The translations under genes and the position numbers were made by a program. Source: RUG14130 sp045598325 (GTDB lineage Bacteria > Bacillota > Clostridia > Christensenellales > Aristaeellaceae). From it: 40,709 nt of DNA. Shown here one piece after another: positions 32,472-40,709 of this stretch (position 1 is the stretch's first letter; each line of letters starts with the position of its first letter). Under the pieces are notes generated by a model that searched no databases, was not told the origin of the DNA, and saw only the letters and a list, made by a program, of their open reading frames with translations. Where the stretch lies: NCBI GenBank assembly GCA_045598325.1, contig JAZLLT010000101.1:1-40709 (forward strand), given 5' to 3'.

Positions 32472-33206
32472 ATGGCAGTCATTTCCATGAAGCAGCTGCT
32501 CGAAGCAGGCGTCCACTTCGGACACCAGACCCGCCGCTGGAACCCCAAGATGGCTCAGTACATCTTCACCGAGCGCAACGGCATCTACATCATCGACCTT
32601 CAGAAGACCGTGAAGAAGGTCGACGAAGCCTACATGTTCATCCGCGACATCGCGCTGGATGGCAAGGAAGTGCTCTTCGTCGGCACCAAGAAGCAGGCTC
32701 AGGAGTCCATCGAAGCCGAAGCAAAGCGCTGCGGCATGTACTTCGTGAACAACCGTTGGCTGGGCGGCACGCTCACCAACTTCCGCACCATCCGCACCCG
32801 TATCGAGCGCCTCAACGCCATCGACAAGATGGAGAAGGACGGCCAGTTCGATCTGCTGCCCAAGAAAGAAGTCGTGAAACTCTGCGCTGAGCGCGAGAAG
32901 CTCGAGAAGAACCTGGGCGGTATCCGCGAGATGAAGAAACTCCCCGGCGCTCTGTTCGTGGTTGACCCCCGCAAAGAGCACATCGCCGTGGCAGAAGCCC
33001 GCATCCTGGGCATCCCGATCGTGGGTATCGTTGATACCAACTGCGATCCCGACGAAATCGACTATGTCATCCCCGGCAACGACGACGCCATCCGCGCGGT
33101 CAAACTGATCGCCGGCAAACTGGCAGACGCCATCCTCGAAGGCAAGCAGGGCGAGCAGATCGAAGACGCCGCTCCCGCCGCCGAAGAAGCCAAGGAAGAA
33201 GCATAA
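32472..33206 (+). CDS. rpsB: 30S ribosomal protein S2
   Basis: 244 residues; the ATG has AGGAGG about 9 bases upstream. Family stretches are MKQLLEAGVHFGHQTRRWNP, FVGTKKQAQESI, NNRWLGGTLTNF, DPRKEHIAVAEA and VDTNCDPDEIDYVIPGNDDA. The tail is acidic and rich in Ala and Glu, common in Firmicutes. It is 15 bases before tsf, the conserved S2-EF-Ts pairing. Confidence 0.98.
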   Translation: MAVISMKQLLEAGVHFGHQTRRWNPKMAQYIFTERNGIYIIDLQKTVKKVDEAYMFIRDIALDGKEVLFVGTKKQAQESIEAEAKRCGMYFVNNRWLGGTLTNFRTIRTRIERLNAIDKMEKDGQFDLLPKKEVVKLCAEREKLEKNLGGIREMKKLPGALFVVDPRKEHIAVAEARILGIPIVGIVDTNCDPDEIDYVIPGNDDAIRAVKLIAGKLADAILEGKQGEQIEDAAPAAEEAKEEA

Positions 33207-33221
33207 TAAAAGGAGATCATT

Positions 33222-34145
33222 ATGGCACAGATTACCGCTTCCCTCGTTAACGAACTGCGCGGCCGCACCGGTGCCGGCATGATGGATTGCAAAAAGGCCC
33301 TCGTCGCCACCGACGGCGATATGGATAAGGCCATCGACTTCCTGCGCGAAAAGGGCCTCGCTTCCGCCGCAAAGAAGCAGAGCCGCATCGCAGCGGAAGG
33401 CGTTGTCGGTTCCTTCGTTTGCCAGCAGTGCAAGACCGGCGCTCTGGTCGAAGTCAACTGCGACACCGACTTCGTCGCGAAGACCCCCAAGTTCCAGGGT
33501 CTGGTAGAGACCATCGCCAAGCAGATCGTCAAGTGCGATCCCGCTGATATCGATGCTCTGCTCGCTCAGAAGTATTTCGAAGACGAATCCACTACCATCG
33601 GCGATATGGTCACCGCGGCCACCGCTGAGATCGGTGAGAAGATTTCCGTCCGCCGTTTCGCCCGCTATGCCACCGAAGGCACCGTGGACAGCTACATCCA
33701 CATGGGCGGCAAGGTCGGCGTTCTGGTTGAGGCCAATGGCACCATCACCGACGCTACCGCGGAAGTCATCCACAACATCGCCCTGCAGATCGCAGCCGCT
33801 TCCCCCGTTGCCCCTGAGTATGTCCGCCGCGACGAAGTCCGCGCCGAGCATCTTGAGCACGAGAAGGAAATCCTCGTCGCCCAGGCCCGCAACGAAGGCA
33901 AGCCCGAAGCCATCATCGAGAAGATGGTCCTCGGCCGCATCAACAAGTTCTATCAGGAAGTTTGCCTGCTCGATCAGATCTATGTGAAGGACGATTCCCT
34001 CACCGTGCAGAAGATGATCGACAAGGAAAACAAGGGTCTCAACATCGTGCGCTTCACCCGCTACAAGATGGGCGACGGCCTCGAGAAGAGAGAAAACGAT
34101 CTGGCCGCCGAAGTCGCGGAGCAGGTCGCCAAGATGGCCAAGTAA
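33222..34145 (+). CDS. tsf: Elongation factor Ts
   Basis: 307 residues; the ATG is preceded by AAAGGAG. The N-terminal domain has LRGRTGAGMMDCKKAL, DFLREKGLASAAKK and AAEG, followed by two core subdomains that swap GDP for GTP on EF-Tu (CDTDFVAKTPKF, GGKVGVLVE and a C-terminal module with LLDQIYVKDDSLTV). Cotranscribed with rpsB; a hairpin with a T-run follows. Confidence 0.98.
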   Translation: MAQITASLVNELRGRTGAGMMDCKKALVATDGDMDKAIDFLREKGLASAAKKQSRIAAEGVVGSFVCQQCKTGALVEVNCDTDFVAKTPKFQGLVETIAKQIVKCDPADIDALLAQKYFEDESTTIGDMVTAATAEIGEKISVRRFARYATEGTVDSYIHMGGKVGVLVEANGTITDATAEVIHNIALQIAAASPVAPEYVRRDEVRAEHLEHEKEILVAQARNEGKPEAIIEKMVLGRINKFYQEVCLLDQIYVKDDSLTVQKMIDKENKGLNIVRFTRYKMGDGLEKRENDLAAEVAEQVAKMAK

Positions 34146-34160
34146 TAGGCCCGATAAAAT

Positions 34161-34188
34161 GCCGGGGTTCATTCCCCGGTATTTTTTT
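34161..34188 (+). terminator. Terminator or attenuator between tsf and pyrH
   Basis: CCGGGG-TTCATT-CCCCGG followed by TA and seven T. pyrH starts 15 bases later without a clear promoter of its own, so read-through probably feeds pyrH. Confidence 0.85.
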
Positions 34189-34202
34189 GAGGAGTGAACA
34201 GA

Positions 34203-34913
34203 ATGTATAAGCGCATCGTACTGAAACTGAGCGGCGAGACCCTCGCGCCCCTGCCCGAAAGCGGCGAAAGCGGCATCTACTCCCGCGCCCGTGTGGAAGC
34301 GGCGGCGAAAATGCTGATGAAGATCGCGGATAAGGGCATTGAACTGATCGTGATCCTCGGCGGCGGAAACATCTGGAGAGGCCGTTTCGACAACGACATG
34401 GACGCCGTCACCGGCGACCAGATGGGCATGCTGGCGACCATCATGAACGCCATCTGCGCCCAGGAGGCCATCACGCGCCTCGGCGGCAAGGCGAAGGTGT
34501 TCACGGCTCAGGAAATGACCCGCTTTGCCGAACTCTACACCCGCGACCGTGCCGATGAAGCCCTGAAGGCGGGCAACATCGTGTTCGTGGCGGGCGGCAG
34601 CGGCAATCCCTTCTTCACCACCGATACGGCGGCGGCTCTGCGCGCCGCGGAACTGCGCGCGGACGCCGTGTTCAAGGGAACCACCGTGGACGGCATCTAC
34701 GACAAAGACCCCCGTAAGGGACCTGCAACCCTCATCAAGGACATCACCTATCAGCAGTGCATCGACATGGGTATCGCGGTCATGGACACCACCGCCTTCG
34801 TCATTTGCAAGGACAGAGGCGTGAAGGAAATCCGCGTGTTCAACATGGATGATCTGGACAATATCGTCCGGGCAGCAAACGGAGAAGACATCGGAACCGT
34901 AGCGCACGCATAA
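34203..34913 (+). CDS. pyrH: UMP kinase
   Basis: 236 residues from the ATG at 34203 (GAGGAG, 8-base gap); the GTG at 34194 is rejected. Family stretches are RIVLKLSGE, VILGGGNIWRG, DQMGMLATIMNAI, FVAGGSGNPFFTTDTAAALR and DGIYDKDP, and it makes UDP from UMP. The loop after GETL is slightly longer than usual (PLPESGESG). The usual next gene, frr, is not here; a terminator follows. Confidence 0.97.
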   Translation: MYKRIVLKLSGETLAPLPESGESGIYSRARVEAAAKMLMKIADKGIELIVILGGGNIWRGRFDNDMDAVTGDQMGMLATIMNAICAQEAITRLGGKAKVFTAQEMTRFAELYTRDRADEALKAGNIVFVAGGSGNPFFTTDTAAALRAAELRADAVFKGTTVDGIYDKDPRKGPATLIKDITYQQCIDMGIAVMDTTAFVICKDRGVKEIRVFNMDDLDNIVRAANGEDIGTVAHA

Positions 34914-34917
34914 ACGG

Positions 34918-34950
34918 CAGCGGACTCTGCAAAGGCAGAGTCCGCTGTTT
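34918..34950 (+). terminator. pyrH terminator
   Basis: A 13-bp perfect stem (34918-34930 with 34935-34947) and a 4-base loop, then GTTTGT. Confidence 0.9.
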
Positions 34951-35190
34951 GTACTTGCAGGTATTAAAGTCCGAAACGGGCAACTTCCTGCCTTCCCCCG
35001 CTCCGAGGGGAAAGCAAGAGGGTGATGACGGCAATGGAAAAACGGAAGATTGCTGCGGATTGGGTAACCGACGGCGGGAGGTTGACAGCGGCTCGCCCGC
35101 AGGCCTGCAGGTATGAAGTCAGCGGGAGGCTGATAGTCTCCCCTGCGGATAGTCGAATGGTTCCTGATACCGGAAGAACAGATTATTCAC
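34951..35190. other. Gap between pyrH and the serine hydrolase gene
   Basis: No convincing gene. Two similar GC-rich segments (GCGGGAGGTTGACAG at about 35073 and GCGGGAGGCTGATAG at about 35123) may each fold into a hairpin. An 85-codon ORF from 35022 has no supporting features. Confidence 0.5.
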
Positions 35191-35216
35191 AAAACGCACC
35201 CCTGCGGGTGCGTTTT
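35191..35216 (-). terminator. Terminator of the serine hydrolase gene
   Basis: An 11-bp stem AAAACGCACCC/GGGTGCGTTTT with a CTGC loop, adjoining the stop codon at 35218. T-runs are part of the stem on both sides. Confidence 0.8.
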
Positions 35217-35217
35217 C

Positions 35218-36621
35218 TTATGCTCTTTTTGCTCCTGCCCAGCCGTTGTATTCGTTCAGGAAATCCTCGGCGACCTTGACCATGTGGATGCCCAGGGTGT
35301 TTTCGTCGCGGAAACCGAAGCTCATCATGACCGAACCGAGGTAATCGTCAACGATCTGCACGCGGAGGAACAGGATCGCGGGAGCGCGCCATACCGCGCT
35401 GATCGCGCATTGATAGCGGAAATCCGTGATCTCATGGACATTCCCGCGGTCACTCGAATAGCCCGCCTGCGGGAAGGCGCCGAACACATTTTTGCCGAAG
35501 CCGAAGCGGAGGCTCTTTTCGCCCTGCGCGTTTTCGTAGGTGAAATTGCCTTCGTCCCCGTCAAAATCGAAGCGTACCCACTTAATGCCCATGGGATTTT
35601 CGCCGCAGACGAACTTCGCGCCGTCCACTTTCTCCCGCATGGGATGGGTGTATAAGCCGTCCTCCTCGAACATCATTTCCTTCGGGGACGGATGCGGCCC
35701 GTTATCGGGCAGGAACGCGTCCGTTACCGCGCGGTACAAGTCGACCCGGTAAGCGGAATCGTACTGGTTGTCGCCCGTGACCGCGACGACGATCTTCTTT
35801 TTGGTCAGGCAGATCGCGTGCTGGCCACCCATGCCGTAGAAGGAGAAGCCGTCCCGGCGGTTCATCCAGATCTGGTAGCCGTATCCGGCGGTGCCGTCCG
35901 AGAAAGTGCCGTCCTCGTTATTGGAGATGAGGGGCGAGGTCGCCTCCTCCATATAGGCGCGGCTGATCAGTTGACGCCCGTTCCACTCGCCCTTCTGCAT
36001 GACGAAGCGGGCGAATCTCTCGAGGGCGCGGGTGGTGCAGATGAGGGCGCTGTCTCCCCAGGCGGTGCCGTCCGGCACTTCGAGGATGCGGGCGTTTTCA
36101 AAGCCGCCCAGTTCGTCAAGCACCTTCAAGCGGAGATAATCGAGGAGTTTCATCCCGGAAAGACGCTCCGCGAGGGCGCCCAGGATATAACTTCCCGTGC
36201 TGTCGTAGTGCCACAGCGTGCCCGCGGGATGGTCGGGCTTCAGGGCAAAGTAGCAGGCGGTGCGGTCGGTGATGCCGGGCCCAAACCAGTTGACGCCCGA
36301 AGAGCAGGTGCTCATCATGAGCATGTTGCGGATGGTTTGCTCGCTCATTTCTGGGGTAACGGTTTCGGGCTGCTTGTCCGGGAAGAAGGAAACGATCTTG
36401 TCGTCAAGCGCGAGTTTGCCCTCGTCCATCAGGCAGCCGATGGCGACCGCCACGAAGGACTTCGTCACGGAATACATCCGGTGAGGCGTGTCCGCCGTGA
36501 AGGGCGCACGGTACTCCTCGTAGACGGTCTCACCGTCCGCGGTCACGAGAATGCTGTGGAGGTTCAGTTTACTGCGGTTGAGCACCTCCAGCATGGTGGC
36601 GATTTCGCGCTCGAATCTCAT
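35218..36621 (-). CDS. Serine beta-lactamase-like hydrolase (class C/PBP-like)
   Basis: 467 residues, no signal peptide. The catalytic set of the beta-lactamase/transpeptidase fold is present: SVTK with S51 and K54, YDS (Y139, S141) in the Y-x-N position, and a late GMGGQH in the place of the KTG box. The last 120 residues form an extra domain. Cytoplasmic proteins of this type include esterases, amidases and 6-aminohexanoate-dimer hydrolases, so true lactam resistance is unlikely. It follows two ABC exporter genes by only 2 bases, so it is probably cotranscribed with them and may modify their cargo. Confidence 0.83.
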   Translation of the reverse strand: MRFEREIATMLEVLNRSKLNLHSILVTADGETVYEEYRAPFTADTPHRMYSVTKSFVAVAIGCLMDEGKLALDDKIVSFFPDKQPETVTPEMSEQTIRNMLMMSTCSSGVNWFGPGITDRTACYFALKPDHPAGTLWHYDSTGSYILGALAERLSGMKLLDYLRLKVLDELGGFENARILEVPDGTAWGDSALICTTRALERFARFVMQKGEWNGRQLISRAYMEEATSPLISNNEDGTFSDGTAGYGYQIWMNRRDGFSFYGMGGQHAICLTKKKIVVAVTGDNQYDSAYRVDLYRAVTDAFLPDNGPHPSPKEMMFEEDGLYTHPMREKVDGAKFVCGENPMGIKWVRFDFDGDEGNFTYENAQGEKSLRFGFGKNVFGAFPQAGYSSDRGNVHEITDFRYQCAISAVWRAPAILFLRVQIVDDYLGSVMMSFGFRDENTLGIHMVKVAEDFLNEYNGWAGAKRA

Positions 36622-36623
36622 TT

Positions 36624-38420
36624 TTACTCCTGATCGTCCGCGGTCATGAAACGGTACTGGGCTTCGCAGAGGGAACGGTAGTGTCCGCCGGGCACCTTGA
36701 TGAGTTCGTCGTGGTTGCCTTTTTCGGTGATGCGTCCGTCGGATACGACCATGATGACATCCGCGTTGCGGATGGTGGAAAGACGGTGGGCGATGACGAA
36801 GGAGGTCCTGCCCTTCAGCAGCACTTCGATGGCCTTCTGAATGAGCATCTCGGTGCGGGTGTCGATGGAGGAAGTCGCCTCGTCGAGGATCAGGATCTTG
36901 GGATCGTTGAGCAGCGCGCGGGCGAAGGAGATCAGTTGTCTCTGGCCCGCGGACAGAGAGGAGCCGCGCTCGTTGATGACGGTCTGATAGCCCTGAGGCA
37001 TGTTCATGATGAAGTCGTGAGCATAGACCGTCTTTGCCGCCTGAATGACCTCTTCGTCCGTGGCGTCAAGGCGTCCGTAGCGGATGTTGTCCATGACGGT
37101 GCCGCTGAAAATGAAACTGTCCTGCATCATAACGGACATCTGGCGGCGCAGAGAGAGCAGTTCGATGTCGCGGAGGTCATGTCCGTCGATCTTCACCGCG
37201 CCGTCCGTCACATCGTAGAAGCGGGAGATGAGGTTGACGACAGTGGATTTGCCCGCGCCGGTGGGACCGACAAGGGCGATGGTCTGACCCGGCACCACAT
37301 CGAAGGACACATCCTTGAGGACGGTCTTTTCGCTGTTGTAGCCGAAGGTCACATGGTCGAAAGTCACCTGTCCCTTGATGGGAGGCAGTTTTTCGGCGCC
37401 GGGCTTGTCCTGAATTTCGCTTTGGGTATCCATGATTTCGAAAATGCGCTCCATGGACGCGGCGGCGGTCAGGATGCTGTTATAGAAACCGGAAAGGGTG
37501 TTGAGGGGTTCCCAGAATCTGCCCAGATACCAGATGATGAGCAGCAGGTCGGCAAGCGCCAGCGTACCCGCGCCCATGAACTTCACGCCGAAGGTGTAGA
37601 CCAGAATGGTGCCGATGGTGGAGAAAAGGGTGATGATGGGCCAGAAGGTGGAGTCTACGGTGATGGCGCGCATCCAGAGTTTGCGGCATTCCTCGCCCAC
37701 ATTCTCAAAGGTCTCGCTGTTTTCATCCTCGCGGACGAACGCCTGCGTCACGCGCATGCCGGTCAGGGTCTCGTGAAGATAGCCGTTCAGGGTGGAGTTT
37801 CGGCTGGTCCACGCCTGCCAGCGGTGACGGATGGCGCGGCGGATCTTGAAGATGTAGAAGCCGAGGAACGGCAGTACAAACAGGGCGACCACGGTCAGGC
37901 GCACATCCACAAAGAGCATGATGACGAGGAGCACCACGAGGGTGAAGCACTCCACGATCACATTGATGATACCGTTAGAGAACAGGTCGTTGAGTGAGTT
38001 CACATCGTTGATGACGCGCACCAGCAGTTTGCCTGCGGAGCGGGTGTCAAAGAAGGAGAAACTCATGCTCTGAATGTGGTTGAACAGGTCTTCGCGCAGT
38101 TGAGCGATGGCTTTTCTGCCCGCGGTATCCATCAGGCGGATGCGGAAACGGTGGCAGATCGCGCCGACGATCGCCATGACCGCCATGGCGATCAGGTACA
38201 TGGGCACCTTGCTGAAGTCCATATTCTGCAGACCTCCCACGGCGCGGCTCATCACATAGGTGTTGCCCAGACCGCAGATGGTGGCGATGAACATAAGCAC
38301 GATGGAGAAATAGATATTCCTTTTGTAAGGCTTCATATACTGAAGCACGCGGAGGAACTGACTTTTGTTAAACGGTCTTTCGACGGCTTCGTCGTCTAAC
38401 TGTCTGATCGTCTTTGCCAT
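36624..38420 (-). CDS. ABC exporter half-transporter, partner 2
   Basis: 598 residues: six membrane helices (from about residue 35), then an ATPase domain. Walker A is GPTGAGKST, Walker B LILILDEATSS with the catalytic Glu, H-loop IAHRLST. The signature reads LSAGQRQ rather than LSGGQ. AGGAGGGG lies upstream of the ATG. With the gene upstream it fits a heterodimeric exporter of the BmrCD/LmrCD type. No C39 peptidase domain at the N-terminus, so it is not a leader-cutting bacteriocin exporter. Confidence 0.92.
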   Translation of the reverse strand: MAKTIRQLDDEAVERPFNKSQFLRVLQYMKPYKRNIYFSIVLMFIATICGLGNTYVMSRAVGGLQNMDFSKVPMYLIAMAVMAIVGAICHRFRIRLMDTAGRKAIAQLREDLFNHIQSMSFSFFDTRSAGKLLVRVINDVNSLNDLFSNGIINVIVECFTLVVLLVIMLFVDVRLTVVALFVLPFLGFYIFKIRRAIRHRWQAWTSRNSTLNGYLHETLTGMRVTQAFVREDENSETFENVGEECRKLWMRAITVDSTFWPIITLFSTIGTILVYTFGVKFMGAGTLALADLLLIIWYLGRFWEPLNTLSGFYNSILTAAASMERIFEIMDTQSEIQDKPGAEKLPPIKGQVTFDHVTFGYNSEKTVLKDVSFDVVPGQTIALVGPTGAGKSTVVNLISRFYDVTDGAVKIDGHDLRDIELLSLRRQMSVMMQDSFIFSGTVMDNIRYGRLDATDEEVIQAAKTVYAHDFIMNMPQGYQTVINERGSSLSAGQRQLISFARALLNDPKILILDEATSSIDTRTEMLIQKAIEVLLKGRTSFVIAHRLSTIRNADVIMVVSDGRITEKGNHDELIKVPGGHYRSLCEAQYRFMTADDQE

Positions 38421-38433
38421 ACTTCTCCCCTCC

Positions 38434-40167
38434 TTACACCTTGACGGCGCTGGACATCTGGTCCGCGACCATGCCCGCGTAGATACCGCCCAGTTTGATG
38501 AGTTCGCTGTGCCTGCCGCGCTCGGCGATGTGTCCGTCCTTGAGTACGAGGATCTGATCCGCGTTCTTGACGGAGGAAATGCGGTGGGCGATGACGAAGG
38601 TGGTGCGGCCCGCCAGAACCTCCTTGAGTTTCTGCTGGATCACATACTCGGTTTCCATGTCGACGGCACTGGTGGAGTCATCCAGAACAAGGATGGCGGG
38701 ATCGGTGAGCACCGCGCGGGCGATGGCCGTCCTCTGGCGCTGTCCGCCGGAAAGGCCCATGCCGCGCTCGCCGACGACGGTCTCGTAGCCGTCGGGGCAC
38801 TTCTCGATGAATTCGGCGGCTTCCGCCACATCGGCGCTCTTTTGCACGGTTTCAAAGTCCGCGTTGGGTCTGCCGTAGCGGATGTTGTCATTGATGGTAT
38901 CGGAGAACAGGAAGGTGTCCTGCGGCACAAAGCCGATGTGGGAGCGCAGGGTCTTCATGGGCTGCTTCCTCACATCCACGCCGTCGATGACCACACTGCC
39001 CGCCGTCACATCATAGAAACGGGCCAGCAGGTTGACCAGCGTGGTCTTGCCTTCGCCGGTGGCGCCCATGACGGCGATGGTCTCACCGGGTTTGGCTTCC
39101 AGACAGATGTCGTCCAGCACCTTCGTGTCGCCGTAGGCGAAGGAAACATGGTCGAACACCACATGGCCCTCGTATTTTGCGGGAGTCTCGGGATTCTCGG
39201 AATCTCTGAGATTGGAGCCGATGTCCACATAGTAGAACACCTTCTCGGCGGAGGTGATCGCCTGGGACGCGGTGTTGATGATGCCCGCCACCTGACGCAT
39301 GGGGTTGGTGAGCATCCAGATGTAGCCGGTAACGCCGATGAGGGTACCGATGTCCATGGTGCCCGCCTTTACCATGAGCGCGCCGCCGATGAGCGCAATG
39401 GGCGTGCACAGTGAGGACATGATGTCCATCAGGGGCATGTAGTTGCTCCAGATCCAACTGGCGCGCAGGTTTTTCTCCAGCAGGTTCCGGTTGTCTTTTT
39501 TGAAATTCTCTTCTTCGTAGTCCTCGCGGGCGAAGGCCTTGACCACATGCATGCCGGCGAGGTTCTCCTGCGTGCGGGTATTGAGGACCGCGTTCTGCTC
39601 GCGGACGCTGCGGAACACGGGGCCGATGACCTTGCGGAATCTCCACGCCGTGAAGGCGATGACGGGTGCCATGATCAGCACCATGAGCGTCACCTGCCAG
39701 GACATGAACACCATGAACACGAAGGCGCTCACGAAGCAGAGGACATTGGTGAATATCTGGAAAATGACATTGGTGTAGAAGTTGCGCATGTTGGTAAGGT
39801 CGCCGGTCATGCGGCTCATGATCTCGCCAACGCGGTTTTTGTCATAAAACTCCCAGGGAAGTTCGGAAAGATGGCGGTAGATGCCGTTGCGCAGGTCCAG
39901 ATTGACTCTCTGGCCGATTTTCTGGAGCATGATACTGCGGGTGAACATGCCCACGGAGCGGAAGGCGGCAATCGCGATCATCTCAAGACAGAGGATCTTG
40001 AGCAGAGCGTAGTTCCCGTCCGTGATGACCTCATTGACCACACGGGTGGTGATGCGGGGATAGAAGTCGTTCAGAATGACCACAACGGCCTCGAGGAACA
40101 GCGCAAACATCATGCGCCACTTGTACGGTTTCAACTGTGCCAATACGCGTGAAAAAGTATTGTTCAT
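38434..40167 (-). CDS. ABC exporter half-transporter, partner 1
   Basis: 577 residues; the ATG has GGAGG 7 bases upstream. Six membrane helices and an ATPase domain. Walker A is GATGEGKTT, the signature LSGGQRQR is normal, but Walker B reads ILVLDDSTSAVD, with Asp in place of the catalytic Glu. Paired with the other half (intact Glu but LSAGQ), this gives one active and one degenerate ATP site, the hallmark of heterodimeric exporters. It is 13 bases before the partner gene and first of a three-gene operon. Confidence 0.93.
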   Translation of the reverse strand: MNNTFSRVLAQLKPYKWRMMFALFLEAVVVILNDFYPRITTRVVNEVITDGNYALLKILCLEMIAIAAFRSVGMFTRSIMLQKIGQRVNLDLRNGIYRHLSELPWEFYDKNRVGEIMSRMTGDLTNMRNFYTNVIFQIFTNVLCFVSAFVFMVFMSWQVTLMVLIMAPVIAFTAWRFRKVIGPVFRSVREQNAVLNTRTQENLAGMHVVKAFAREDYEEENFKKDNRNLLEKNLRASWIWSNYMPLMDIMSSLCTPIALIGGALMVKAGTMDIGTLIGVTGYIWMLTNPMRQVAGIINTASQAITSAEKVFYYVDIGSNLRDSENPETPAKYEGHVVFDHVSFAYGDTKVLDDICLEAKPGETIAVMGATGEGKTTLVNLLARFYDVTAGSVVIDGVDVRKQPMKTLRSHIGFVPQDTFLFSDTINDNIRYGRPNADFETVQKSADVAEAAEFIEKCPDGYETVVGERGMGLSGGQRQRTAIARAVLTDPAILVLDDSTSAVDMETEYVIQQKLKEVLAGRTTFVIAHRISSVKNADQILVLKDGHIAERGRHSELIKLGGIYAGMVADQMSSAVKV

Positions 40168-40289
40168 ATCAACCCTCCTCTGCGCAGATTACTTTATCCG
40201 CTATTCTATCCCTATAAAAATTAAAAACAACCCCTTTATCGTATCAAAATTATTAAATTATCGTCACCCTGTTAAAATCAGAATATCTG

Positions 40290-40318
40290 TTGACAAACAG
40301 GACGGAATGTGGTATCAT
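40290..40318 (+). promoter_or_regulatory. tRNA cluster promoter
   Basis: TTGACA (40290-40295), 17-bp spacer and TATCAT (40313-40318), about 20 bases before the first tRNA. Confidence 0.85.
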
Positions 40319-40338
40319 ATACGATGCTTGATACGCGT

Positions 40339-40414
40339 GCGGTAGTAGCTCAGTTGGTAGAGCGCCACCTTGCCAAGGTGGAGGTCGCGAGTCCGAGTCT
40401 CGTCTACCGCTCCA
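40339..40414 (+). tRNA. tRNA-Gly (GCC), copy 1
   Basis: 76 bases with encoded CCA; acceptor GCGGTAG/CTACCGC, anticodon GCC at 40372-40374 in the loop TTGCCAA. Confidence 0.95.
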
Positions 40415-40415
40415 T

Positions 40416-40488
40416 GCGCCTTTAGCTCAGTTGGTAGAGCACCTGACTCTTAATCAGGGTGCCCAGGGTTCGAGTCCCTGAAGGCGCA
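40416..40488 (+). tRNA. tRNA-Lys (CTT), copy 1
   Basis: 73 bases; acceptor GCGCCTT/AAGGCGC, anticodon CTT at 40449-40451, T loop TTCGAGT. CCA is not encoded. Confidence 0.93.
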
Positions 40489-40492
40489 GCAT

Positions 40493-40563
40493 GCGGGTGT
40501 AACTCAATGGTAGAGCGCCAGCCTTCCAAGCTGGATACGTGGGTCCGATTCCCATCACCCGCT
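40493..40563 (+). tRNA. tRNA-Gly (TCC)
   Basis: 71 bases; acceptor GCGGGTG/CACCCGC, anticodon TCC at 40525-40527. CCA is not encoded. Confidence 0.93.
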
Positions 40564-40570
40564 TCCTCAT

Positions 40571-40646
40571 GCGGTAGTAGCTCAGTTGGTAGAGCGCCAC
40601 CTTGCCAAGGTGGAGGTCGCGAGTCCGAGTCTCGTCTACCGCTCCA
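40571..40646 (+). tRNA. tRNA-Gly (GCC), copy 2
   Basis: Identical to copy 1, 232 bases downstream, including the encoded CCA and the following linker. Confidence 0.95.
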
Positions 40647-40647
40647 T

Positions 40648-40709
40648 GCGCCTTTAGCTCAGTTGGTAGAGCACCTGACTCTTAATCAGGGTGCCCAGGG
40701 TTCGAGTCC
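40648..40709 (+). tRNA. tRNA-Lys (CTT), copy 2, cut by the window end
   Basis: The first 62 bases are identical to copy 1, up to the T arm, where the window stops. Confidence 0.9.

Noticed and set aside
32373..34907. 844-codon minus-strand ORF opposite rpsB-tsf-pyrH
   Set aside because: It is the mirror of three certain genes; GC-rich codon use keeps the opposite frame open. It lacks a ribosome site and known domains.
35022..35279. 85-codon ORF between pyrH and the serine hydrolase gene
   Set aside because: It runs into the terminator and the opposite gene's stop, has no good ribosome site, and overlaps two imperfect repeats.
36624..40167. The two ABC exporters as the processing exporter for the GG-leader proteins
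   Set aside because: Both begin directly with the membrane domain and lack a C39 peptidase domain, and they lie about 20 kb from the cluster.

Overview
This window looks like a chromosomal segment from a gut-type Clostridia (Firmicutes) bacterium. The evidence is the gene order lepA-hemW, rplM-rpsI and rpsB-tsf-pyrH, strong GGAGG ribosome binding sites, sigma-A promoters with 16-18 bp spacers, a type II-A CRISPR-Cas9 system and CUT1 sugar import with many glycosidases. Housekeeping and sugar genes are GC-rich. The CRISPR/small-protein block (about 7.7-16.4 kb) and one gene near 29 kb are visibly richer in A+T. The exact genus cannot be told from the sequence alone.

Layout. 1-460: decayed remnants (a possible phage-tail C-terminus and an RHS/YD-repeat fragment). 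622-879: a small zinc-ribbon protein with a double-glycine leader. 1049-7415 (all minus): rpsI, rplM, hemW, lepA, and upstream of lepA a secreted protein and a membrane-anchored zinc-ribbon protein of unknown function. 7613-7702: tRNA-Ser(GGA). 8085-14933: a complete type II-A CRISPR-Cas locus, with tracrRNA on the minus strand, then cas9-cas1-cas2-csn2 with 4-nt overlaps, a leader ending ATTTGAG, and 9 repeats with 8 spacers. 15177-16435: four consecutive small proteins that share an N-terminal ELxKV(T/N)GG-type leader but have unrelated cores, one of them a ribosomal protein L7/L12 C-terminal domain. 16527-24755: a GNAT acetyltransferase, a membrane GGDEF cyclase, a GH94 phosphorylase, a GH43-like glycosidase and a CUT1 sugar ABC importer. 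25268-32197 (mostly minus): a beta-propeller glycosidase-like protein, a MATE exporter, a small plus-strand protein, an AT-rich gene of unknown function, a CE2-type esterase and a GH2 glycosidase. 32472-34913: rpsB, tsf, pyrH. 35218-40167 (minus): a serine beta-lactamase-like hydrolase and a heterodimeric ABC exporter. 40339-end: a tRNA cluster with a tandemly duplicated Gly-Lys unit.

How parts work together. The repeat and tracrRNA pair with the same geometry as in Streptococcus pyogenes (6-bp lower stem, GA/AAGU bulge, 23-bp upper stem). The tracrRNA promoter overlaps the cas9 translation start, and the best cas promoter lies beyond the tracrRNA, so the cas mRNA leader would be antisense to the whole tracrRNA. 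One spacer appears to encode box I of a tyrosine recombinase. The carbohydrate genes form a plausible set for importing oligosaccharides and cleaving them by phosphorolysis, hydrolysis and deacetylation.

The most novel item is the double-glycine-leader small-protein family, especially the L7/L12-domain member. No C39-type processing exporter is present in the window, so the system is either orphaned here or served from elsewhere in the genome.
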